NCBI GenBank assembly: GCA_900553105.1
Contig: USCE01000086.1
Span: 1 to 5,926, forward strand
DNA: 5,926 nucleotides
DNA from: an uncultured Sutterella sp.
Lineage (GTDB): Bacteria > Pseudomonadota > Gammaproteobacteria > Burkholderiales > Burkholderiaceae_F
Direction of reading: 5' to 3'
The first letter of the stretch is position 1, and every line of letters begins with the position of its first letter. The notes under the pieces were generated by a model. The model was not told the DNA's origin and made no database searches. It saw only the letters and a list, made by a program, of their open reading frames with translations. The translations under genes were made by a program, and so were the position numbers. Positions 1 to 5,211 of the stretch are shown here, piece by piece.

Positions 1-41
1 GAGCCTTATCGTCGGCAGCGTCAGATGTGTATAAGAGACAG
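1..41 (+). other. Sequencing adapter and index left on the contig end (artefact)
   Basis: Positions 23-41 are the 19-base Tn5 mosaic end used in Nextera libraries (AGATGTGTATAAGAGACAG). Positions 9-22 (TCGTCGGCAGCGTC) are the Nextera read-1 tail that precedes it, so 9-41 is the complete 33-base adapter without a mismatch. Positions 1-8 (GAGCCTTA) match, from memory, the Nextera XT i5 index S521, and they sit exactly where that index belongs. This is library sequence that survived read trimming and was assembled onto the contig end. It is neither a transposon nor a native repeat. Genomic sequence starts at about position 42. Confidence 0.97.
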
Positions 42-47
42 TCGTCG

Positions 48-53
48 CTCCCC
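48..53 (-). promoter_or_regulatory. Possible ribosome binding site of the next gene downstream of lepB
   Basis: Read on the minus strand, GGGGAG follows the lepB TAA stop directly, and only six more genomic bases (CGACGA) come before the adapter. The motif would suit a Shine-Dalgarno site for a closely spaced next gene. In many proteobacteria that gene is rnc (RNase III), but no start codon is present here, so both the role and the identity of the next gene are inference. Confidence 0.3.
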
Positions 54-944
54 TTATTGGATTGAGCCGATACGGCCCATGTCCGAGATGTTAAGCCAAA
101 TGGCAAAGGCTCGACCCACAATGTCCTCACGAGGCACAAACCCCCAGAAGCGGCTATCAGCGGAATTGTCGCGATTGTCCCCCATCATGAAATAGTGACC
201 TTCAGGGACCTTACAAACCACATCACCACGATGATACAAACATTGGTCCAAGCCATTATGCCCTTGAAGCGGACGAGCCGCCGAAGGCAAACGCTTGTCT
301 TCTAAAATCTTGTGCGTGACGCCATCCAAGTTTTCTTCAAATTGCGCCAAATCGGTGTATGTGTCTTTATCGAAAAATGATCCATCTTGCACCGTCGCTT
401 GAAGTTGACCGTTGATGTAGAGCTTTTTGCCCACATAACGAATTTCATCGCCGGGAACACCGACAACGCGCTTGATGAAATCAATGTTGCGATCCAAGGG
501 ATACTTAAAGACAACGACATCACCGCGTTTGGGATCATCGCCTTCAGTAATCGCAAAATTTAACACCGGAAAGCGCATACCGTACTCGTACTTATTAACG
601 GCAATGAAGTCACCTGCATGCAACGTGGGCAACATGGAGCCAGATGGAATACGGAAAGGCTCAACAATAAACGAGCGCAAAATGAAGACAAAGAGAATCA
701 CCGGGAAAAAGCCTGCGGTGTATTCCAACCACTTCGGCTGTGAGCTTAAGCGTTGGTAAATGCTCTGACACTCACCGATAACGGCAATGTCACCGCGATC
801 GATTGCGGCCCGATTAAGTTCCTCAAACCGATGAAGTTCAGCCTTGGCGGCCACATTGCGTTTGGGTGCCCAGAGAAACTTATCCAAGCACCATAAAATG
901 CCGGTGAACACTGTCAAGAGCAATAAAATCAGTGAAAAATTCAT
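54..944 (-). CDS. lepB: Signal peptidase I (leader peptidase), LepB
   Basis: This is the membrane-bound serine protease that cuts signal peptides from preproteins exported by Sec or Tat. At 296 residues it is close to proteobacterial LepB length. Residues about 4-20 form the first membrane segment, 21-74 a charged cytoplasmic stretch, and about 76-93 the second membrane segment. The rest is the periplasmic catalytic domain. The family boxes are present in order: IPSGSMLPTL with nucleophile Ser103, GDVVVFKYP (141-149), FIKRVVGVPGDEI with general base Lys158, and GDNRDNSADSRFWGFVP (255-271). Cys235 and Cys244 lie where a periplasmic disulfide is known in E. coli LepB. The ATG lies 18 bases after the lepA stop, with a G-rich GGTGGG six bases upstream as a modest ribosome binding site, so co-transcription and perhaps translational coupling with lepA are likely. 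The gene is intact and ends just before the contig break. Confidence 0.97.
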   Translation of the reverse strand: MNFSLILLLLTVFTGILWCLDKFLWAPKRNVAAKAELHRFEELNRAAIDRGDIAVIGECQSIYQRLSSQPKWLEYTAGFFPVILFVFILRSFIVEPFRIPSGSMLPTLHAGDFIAVNKYEYGMRFPVLNFAITEGDDPKRGDVVVFKYPLDRNIDFIKRVVGVPGDEIRYVGKKLYINGQLQATVQDGSFFDKDTYTDLAQFEENLDGVTHKILEDKRLPSAARPLQGHNGLDQCLYHRGDVVCKVPEGHYFMMGDNRDNSADSRFWGFVPREDIVGRAFAIWLNISDMGRIGSIQ

Positions 945-962
945 GACTGTCCCACCATTTGA

Positions 963-2759
963 TTATTTGTCATCGACTTGCAAAATAGCCAAGAACGCTT
1001 CCTGCGGAATCTCCACGGTACCGACTTGCTTCATACGTTTCTTACCGGCTTTTTGCTTTTCCAAAAGTTTGCGCTTACGCGTGATATCACCGCCGTAGCA
1101 CTTTGCCAAAACATTTTTACGCAACGCTTTGACATTTTCACGTGCAATGATGTTGGCACCAATAGCCGCTTGAATAGCCACATCGTACATCTGGCGCGGA
1201 ATCAAGGAACGAAGTCGCGTGACAATTTCGCGACCTCGAGCTACGGAATTAGCTCGGTGAATAATTGAAGATAAAGCATCAACCCGATCACCATTAATAA
1301 GCATGTCAACTTTAACGACATCGGCTGCACGGTATTCCTTAAATTCGTAGTCCATGGATGCATAGCCGCGCGTGAGTGACTTCAAGCGATCGAAGAAGTC
1401 GAGCACGATTTCAGCCAATGGCAACTCATAGGTCAAGTGCACTTGACGTCCGTGGTAGGCTAAATTTGTTTGCACACCGCGCTTTTCATTACAAAGCTTC
1501 ATGACTGCGCCCACGTAGTCGCTAGGCACAAAAATCGTCACCGTATCAATCGGCTCCCGAATTTCAGCAATCTTATCTGGTGAAGGAAGCTTCGAGGGGT
1601 TTTCTACCAGAATGACTTCTCCGTCGGTTTTAAGCACTTCGTAGACAACTGACGGGGCCGTCGTGATGAGATCCATGTCGAACTCACGCTCCAAACGCTC
1701 CTGCACGATGTCCATGTGTAAGAGTCCGAGGAAACCAGCTCGGAACCCAAAGCCCAAAGCTTGAGAAACTTCAGGCTCAAATTGAAGTGCTGCATCGTTG
1801 AGTTGCAACTTCGTTAATGCATCACGAAGTGCCTCGTACTGATTGGCCTCAACAGGATAAAGACCGGCAAACACCTGTGGCTTAACTTGTTTGAAACCCG
1901 GTAAGGGCAAGGCGGCCATTTTGTTTGAGAGTGTAATCGTGTCGCCCACCTTAGCATCGCGAAGCTCTTTGACGCCCGCGATCACAAAACCCACTTCACC
2001 GGCCGTTAATTTATCGCATTGGGTCGACTTCGGCGTGAATTTACCGACTTGCTCGACTAAATGCGTAGCCCCGGTGGCCATCAAATAAATCTTGTCTTTA
2101 GGCTTAATCGTTCCGTTGACCACACGCACAAGCATCACCACACCGACGTAGTTATCAAACCAACTGTCGATGATCAGGGCTTGAAGCGGATCTTCGGCTT
2201 TACCCTTGGGCGGCGGCACGTCCCGCACAATACGCTCAAGAATCTCATCAACACCCATGCCGGTTTTCGCCGAGCATGGCACCGCATCGGTTGCATCGAT
2301 GCCGATAACGTCTTCAATTTCCTCTTTAGCACCATCGGGGTTGGCCGAATTTAAGTCCATCTTGTTTAAAACAGGGATGACCTCAACGCCCAAATCAATG
2401 GCGGTGTAGCAGTTGGCAACAGTTTGCGCCTCAACGCCTTGAGTGGCATCGACAACCAACAAGGCCCCTTCACAGGCCGACAAGGAACGGGAGACTTCGT
2501 AGGAGAAGTCAACGTGCCCCGGAGTGTCAATGAGATTAAGTTCATAGACTTGACCGTCTTGAGCCTTATATTTCAAGGCTGCCGTCTGTGCCTTAATAGT
2601 GATGCCGCGCTCTTTTTCCAAATCCATTGAGTCAAGTACCTGAGACTGCATCTCACGGTCTGACAAGCCACCACAACGCTGAATTAAGCGGTCTGCCAGC
2701 GTTGATTTCCCATGGTCAATGTGCGCAATAATGGAGAAATTACGAATGTTATTCATCAT
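963..2759 (-). CDS. lepA: Elongation factor 4 (LepA), ribosome-associated GTPase
   Basis: LepA/EF4 is a translational GTPase resembling EF-G. It binds ribosomes and has been linked to back-translocation and to initiation or 30S assembly; its exact role is debated. At 598 residues it matches the usual length. G-domain motifs are all present: AHIDHGKST (12-20, P-loop), ERGITI (50-55, switch I), DTPGH (78-82), NKMD (132-135) and SAK (163-165). The basic LepA-specific C-terminal tail is intact, including the run TRKRKLLEKQKAGKKRMKQ. Two adjacent ATG codons start the frame. The second one (2754-2756) gives the MNNIRNFS form usual in the family and lies four bases from a GGGA, whereas the first has only one base of spacing, so 2756 may be the true start. 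lepB follows after 18 bases. A promoter candidate and a structured leader lie upstream. Confidence 0.98.
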   Translation of the reverse strand: MMNNIRNFSIIAHIDHGKSTLADRLIQRCGGLSDREMQSQVLDSMDLEKERGITIKAQTAALKYKAQDGQVYELNLIDTPGHVDFSYEVSRSLSACEGALLVVDATQGVEAQTVANCYTAIDLGVEVIPVLNKMDLNSANPDGAKEEIEDVIGIDATDAVPCSAKTGMGVDEILERIVRDVPPPKGKAEDPLQALIIDSWFDNYVGVVMLVRVVNGTIKPKDKIYLMATGATHLVEQVGKFTPKSTQCDKLTAGEVGFVIAGVKELRDAKVGDTITLSNKMAALPLPGFKQVKPQVFAGLYPVEANQYEALRDALTKLQLNDAALQFEPEVSQALGFGFRAGFLGLLHMDIVQERLEREFDMDLITTAPSVVYEVLKTDGEVILVENPSKLPSPDKIAEIREPIDTVTIFVPSDYVGAVMKLCNEKRGVQTNLAYHGRQVHLTYELPLAEIVLDFFDRLKSLTRGYASMDYEFKEYRAADVVKVDMLINGDRVDALSSIIHRANSVARGREIVTRLRSLIPRQMYDVAIQAAIGANIIARENVKALRKNVLAKCYGGDITRKRKLLEKQKAGKKRMKQVGTVEIPQEAFLAILQVDDK

Positions 2760-2780
2760 GTCCCAAAAAAGAATTCCATC

Positions 2781-2846
2781 AAAAAATTCTTTCGGAGCAA
2801 TGGGAAAACCGGCTGCCGAATAACTGCCTTTCCCTTTATTCCGAAG
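2781..2846 (-). promoter_or_regulatory. Nested hairpin plus U-run in the lepA leader (attenuator-like)
   Basis: On the minus strand, TTCGGA (2840-2845) pairs with TCCGAA (2791-2796), enclosing GGGAAA (2829-2834) paired with TTTCCC (2802-2807). A 5 x 5 internal loop separates the two stems. Four bases after the outer stem comes a run of six T (2781-2786). This looks like an imperfect intrinsic terminator lying between the candidate lepA promoter and the lepA start, so partial termination or another leader function is possible. No regulator or ligand can be named, and pairing was judged by eye only. Confidence 0.4.
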
Positions 2847-2854
2847 CGGTAGTC

Positions 2855-2863
2855 ATTGTATCA
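2855..2863 (-). promoter_or_regulatory. Candidate extended -10 promoter for lepA-lepB
   Basis: The minus strand reads TGATACAAT, a TGn extension plus a five-of-six match to TATAAT. I see no good -35 box at 16-18 bases upstream; the extended -10 can partly make up for that. Transcription would begin near 2848 and give a leader of about 90 bases containing the nested hairpin. The site lies between the deaminase gene and lepA, where a separate promoter would be expected. Confidence 0.45.
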
Positions 2864-2942
2864 CGCCGAGATAGCGAAAATGCCTGAAAACACTGAATTT
2901 TTCAAGCGTTAACAAAGCCTGTTTGACAACATACAAGTAAAC

Positions 2943-2967
2943 TCCGCCCAGAGATTGTCTAGGCGGA
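2943..2967 (-). terminator. Possible intrinsic terminator after the deaminase gene
   Basis: TCCGCC (2943-2948) and GGCGGA (2962-2967) form a six-pair stem. After one C-A mismatch, AGA/TCT adds three inner pairs around a five-base loop. The hairpin lies about 30 bases past the deaminase stop. On the minus strand the tail is GTTTACTTGT, only moderately T-rich, so termination may be weak. The stem is clear, but calling it a terminator is inference. Confidence 0.45.
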
Positions 2968-2997
2968 AAATATCACAAAACTTAACGAGCGAAAAAA

Positions 2998-3414
2998 CTA
3001 AAGTTGTACAACTTCAATGCCAGCCTTTTTCAAGAAATTAATCCCTGTATCGTCACGATACAGTTCATGATAAAAAACGTGTTCAATCCCGCACTTTTGA
3101 ATTAGTAGCGAACAATGGATGCAAGGGCTGTGGGTGATAAATATCGAAGCCCCTTTACTGGAATAGCCGTTAAGAGCAAGCTTGGCGATGGCGTTCAATT
3201 CGGCATGTTGAACCTCTGGGCGCGTCACCAGTTTCCCATCGACTTCCATTTCGCAGCAATTGTCATAACCGGTCGGCATTCCGTTCCAACCGATCGAGAT
3301 AATCGAGTTGTTTTTCACTATCACGCAACCGACTTTTAAACGCTGGGCGTAACTGCGTTGCGCAGCAAGCATAGCCACTTGCATATACATCTGATTATCT
3401 TTTTGGATATCCAT
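2998..3414 (-). CDS. Deoxycytidylate (dCMP) deaminase family protein
   Basis: This is a zinc-dependent deaminase of the cytidine/deoxycytidylate family, predicted to convert dCMP to dUMP, the precursor used by thymidylate synthase for dTMP. With the start chosen here it has 138 residues, short but typical of phage and bacterial dCMP deaminases. The zinc site is complete: HAE with His70 and catalytic Glu72, then PCIHC with Cys98 and Cys101. The upstream block RLKVGCVIVKNN...ISIGWNGMPTG, followed by CCE, is the dCMP-deaminase signature and separates it from tRNA adenosine or riboflavin deaminases. The frame stays open to a TTG at 3433-3435, but the ATG at 3412-3414 has GAGG six bases upstream and is preferred. 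A terminator-like hairpin lies just upstream and another downstream, so it may be a one-gene unit. Substrate is inferred from motifs only. Many proteobacteria use dCTP deaminase instead, so acquisition by transfer is possible. Confidence 0.88.
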   Translation of the reverse strand: MDIQKDNQMYMQVAMLAAQRSYAQRLKVGCVIVKNNSIISIGWNGMPTGYDNCCEMEVDGKLVTRPEVQHAELNAIAKLALNGYSSKGASIFITHSPCIHCSLLIQKCGIEHVFYHELYRDDTGINFLKKAGIEVVQL

Positions 3415-3420
3415 AGTTAA

Positions 3421-3424
3421 CCTC
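3421..3424 (-). promoter_or_regulatory. Ribosome binding site that fixes the deaminase start
   Basis: GAGG on the minus strand stands six bases before the ATG at 3412-3414, an ideal Shine-Dalgarno distance. It lies inside the frame opened by the upstream TTG (3433-3435), which has no such site of its own. This supports the ATG. The site directly follows the T-run of the preceding hairpin. Confidence 0.7.
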
Positions 3425-3466
3425 AAAAAGTGCAAAGCCCGATGACGCGTGTGGCGACATCGGGCT
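3425..3466 (-). terminator. Intrinsic terminator after fabF
   Basis: AGCCCGATG (3436-3444) and CATCGGGCT (3458-3466) form a perfect nine-pair stem. An A-A mismatch and three inner pairs (CGC/GCG) follow, around the five-base loop GTGTG. On the minus strand the tail after the stem reads TTGCACTTTTT, so the T-run (3425-3429) is displaced by several bases. The structure begins about 28 bases past the fabF stop. Stem strength and position favour a terminator, while the displaced T-run suggests some read-through. Confidence 0.65.
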
Positions 3467-3494
3467 CAAACTCCAAACTGCCAAGAAGCTTTAA

Positions 3495-4727
3495 TTAGTC
3501 GTCAACACGCTTAAAGATCAACGAACCGTTGGTGCCTCCGAAGCCGAAAGAGTTCTTCATAGCATAACGAATTTCCATCTTGCGAGCTTGATTGGCGCAG
3601 TAATCAAGATCGCATTCGGGGTCTTGCTCAACGATGTTAATCGTCGGAGGCGAAACTTGGTTTTTAACGGCCAAGATCGTAAAGACGGATTCTACACCAC
3701 CGGCACCACCCAAAAGGTGACCAGTCATTGACTTCGTGGAGTTAACCACCAAAGTTTTCACCGCCTCCCCAAAAGCTTCCTTGATAGCCTTCGTTTCGTT
3801 GATATCGCCGACGCTTGTCGAAGTACCATGAGCGTTCAAATAGGCGATGTCGGACGGTGCAATGCCAGCTTGCTTCATGGCCGACTCCATGCAACGGCGA
3901 GGACCATCGGAATTAGGCGTTGTGATGTGACCTGCGTCACTTGACAAACCGTAACCGACTAATTCAGCGTAAATCTTTGCACCGCGAGCAACAGCGTGTT
4001 CGTACTCTTCGAGAATCACCACGCCGGCACCTTCGCCCATCACAAAACCGTCACGGTCTTTGTCAAAGGGACGAGAGGCGTGTTCTGGATCGTCGTTGCG
4101 ACGGCTCAAGGCATGCATGTTATCGAAACCAGCAACGCCCACCGGACAAATGGAGGCATCGGCACCACCAGCAATCATCACATCGGCGTCTCCGCGACGG
4201 ATAATCCAGCTGGCTTCACCGATCGAGTGAAGACCCGTCGTGCAAGCTGTCACGTGAGCAATATTGGGGCCTTTAAAGCCCAACATGATCGACAATTGAC
4301 CGGAAATCATGTTAATGATCGAGCCAGGGATCATAAAGGGAGAAACGCGACGAGCTCCGCGTTGCATGAGAGCATTTTGGTTGTCGCAGATCATGCCCAA
4401 GCCGCCGATACCCGAACCAACTGCACAACCGAAGCGAGTCAGATCTTCTTTTTCTAAGTCAAACCCGGCATCACGGACAGCTTGAAGACTGGCGGCTACA
4501 CCAAAGTGCACAAAGCGGTCAAAACGACGTGCTTCCTTCGTAGGCAAATAGTCTTCAACATTAAAATTCTTCACTTCAGCGGCAATCTTGCAACCCGAGT
4601 TCGACGCATCAAAATGCGTGATCGGACCTACACCGTTTTTACCGGCCAAAGCATTTTCCCAACTTGTTTGCACATCATTGCCGATCGGGCTCACCATCCC
4701 GAGACCCGTCACTACAACACGGCGCAT
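3495..4727 (-). CDS. fabF: 3-oxoacyl-[acyl-carrier-protein] synthase II (FabF, KAS II)
   Basis: FabF is the cytosolic condensing enzyme of type II fatty-acid synthesis. It joins malonyl-ACP to acyl-ACP, extends the chain by two carbons and releases CO2. At 410 residues it has normal length and the thiolase fold. The catalytic residues are visible: Cys162 in TACTTGLHSIG (nucleophile that carries the acyl group), His300 in NAHGTST, Lys332 in NSTKSMTGH and His337 in GHLLGGAGG. The C-terminal GFGGTN loop (395-400) and VMGEGAGVV (229-237) are also intact. The paired His-His site and overall length place it with FabF/FabB rather than FabH, and its position after acpP favours FabF. The start ATG has AAGGGAG seven bases upstream. 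A strong terminator separates it from acpP, so expression depends on read-through or on a promoter I could not identify. Confidence 0.97.
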   Translation of the reverse strand: MRRVVVTGLGMVSPIGNDVQTSWENALAGKNGVGPITHFDASNSGCKIAAEVKNFNVEDYLPTKEARRFDRFVHFGVAASLQAVRDAGFDLEKEDLTRFGCAVGSGIGGLGMICDNQNALMQRGARRVSPFMIPGSIINMISGQLSIMLGFKGPNIAHVTACTTGLHSIGEASWIIRRGDADVMIAGGADASICPVGVAGFDNMHALSRRNDDPEHASRPFDKDRDGFVMGEGAGVVILEEYEHAVARGAKIYAELVGYGLSSDAGHITTPNSDGPRRCMESAMKQAGIAPSDIAYLNAHGTSTSVGDINETKAIKEAFGEAVKTLVVNSTKSMTGHLLGGAGGVESVFTILAVKNQVSPPTINIVEQDPECDLDYCANQARKMEIRYAMKNSFGFGGTNGSLIFKRVDD

Positions 4728-4763
4728 GTCAGCACTCCCTTATTTACAGATTTTTTGCTCATG

Positions 4764-4809
4764 AAAAAACCCCACCCGACTCTGACCGTAACCGGCGACT
4801 CAGGCGGGG
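4764..4809 (-). terminator. Strong intrinsic terminator between acpP and fabF
   Basis: On the minus strand, CCCCGCCTGA (from 4809 down) pairs along ten positions, two of them G-U wobbles, with the GC-rich arm that ends in GGGTGGGG at 4770. One mismatch, two more pairs and a small inner CCG/CGG hairpin follow. Six T (4764-4769) come immediately after the stem. The hairpin starts 27 bases past the acpP stop. This is the clearest terminator in the window. It would cap most acpP transcripts and let a fraction continue into fabF, consistent with the carrier protein being needed in far greater amount than the synthase. Confidence 0.85.
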
Positions 4810-4836
4810 CACAACCATCACTGAGGATGGCGGATA

Positions 4837-5073
4837 TTACTTAGCGTTGGCTTGGATGTAGTCAATAGCTTGTTGAACCGTGCGCAACTTTTCTTGTTGA
4901 TCATCGGGGATTTCAACCTTGAAAGCATCTTCCAAAGCCATAACCAATTCGACCGTATCCAAAGAATCGGCACCGAGGTCTTCAATGAAAGCAGATTCAT
5001 TCTTGATGTCAGCCTCATTGATGCTCAATTGTTCGGCGATGACTTTTTTGACACGTTGTTCGATGTCGTTCAT
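4837..5073 (-). CDS. acpP: Acyl carrier protein (AcpP)
   Basis: This is the small acidic cytosolic carrier of growing acyl chains in fatty-acid synthesis, also an acyl donor for lipid A and phospholipid assembly. It has 78 residues, the normal length. The phosphopantetheine attachment site is Ser37 in GADSLDTVELVM, which matches the E. coli AcpP motif. Flanking segments also agree with the family: IEQRVKKVIAEQL at the N-terminus and EIPDDQQEKLRTVQQAIDYI at the C-terminus, the known helices that contact partner enzymes. A full AAGGAG (5084-5089) stands ten bases before the ATG, somewhat far but strong. The gene lies between fabG and fabF, both of which use it as partner. A 138-base gap separates it from fabG and holds a promoter candidate, and a strong terminator follows, so a short abundant acpP transcript is likely. 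Confidence 0.98.
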   Translation of the reverse strand: MNDIEQRVKKVIAEQLSINEADIKNESAFIEDLGADSLDTVELVMALEDAFKVEIPDDQQEKLRTVQQAIDYIQANAK

Positions 5074-5115
5074 TTGTTTAATTCTCCTTGAAGATCAATA
5101 AAAATTCGTTTCTAA

Positions 5116-5140
5116 GCGGCGCATACTCCAATCGCGCTGC
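5116..5140 (-). promoter_or_regulatory. GC-rich hairpin in the acpP leader
   Basis: On the minus strand, GCAGCGC (5134-5140) pairs with GCGCCGC (5116-5122) at six of seven positions, with one A-C mismatch and an 11-base loop. It lies about 43 bases upstream of the acpP start and downstream of the candidate promoter, so it would fall in the untranslated leader. No T-run follows directly, so it does not look like a terminator. It may stabilise the message, but that is inference. Confidence 0.35.
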
Positions 5141-5158
5141 TAGAGTAGATGATTGCGT

Positions 5159-5167
5159 ATTTTATCA
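5159..5167 (-). promoter_or_regulatory. Candidate extended -10 promoter for acpP
   Basis: The minus strand reads TGATAAAAT, a TGn extension plus a five-of-six -10 match. A perfect TTGACA (5175-5180) lies nearby, but only ten bases upstream of the -10, too close for the two to work together. The box at the correct -35 distance is poor. The predicted start near 5152 would give a leader of about 78 bases. An own promoter fits the high demand for acyl carrier protein, but the assignment is by eye. Confidence 0.45.
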
Positions 5168-5211
5168 GACGGTTTGTCAAATTAGAGTACGCAAAATCAG
5201 CCTTTTGGGGC

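Noticed and set aside
23..41. A Tn5 transposon end
   Set aside because: The mosaic end is joined to the synthetic Nextera read-1 tail and an index-like octamer, so it is a library adapter, not a natural insertion.
3412..3435. Upstream TTG start for the deaminase, adding seven residues
   Set aside because: The ATG at 3412-3414 has GAGG at six bases, and the TTG would place its start codon inside the terminator region without a ribosome binding site.
3996..4457. A 153-codon plus-strand open frame antisense to fabF
   Set aside because: It lies entirely inside intact fabF, shows no recognisable domain, and its composition is what the reverse complement of a coding frame would give. Other plus-strand frames in lepA, lepB, acpP and fabG were dismissed for the same reason.
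4712..4762. A 16-residue minus-strand reading frame (MSKKSVNKGVLTCAVL) overlapping the fabF start, as a leader peptide
   Set aside because: It lacks a convincing ribosome binding site, since only the terminator's G-run lies upstream. It has no informative residues and can arise by chance; it would need ribosome profiling to be credited.
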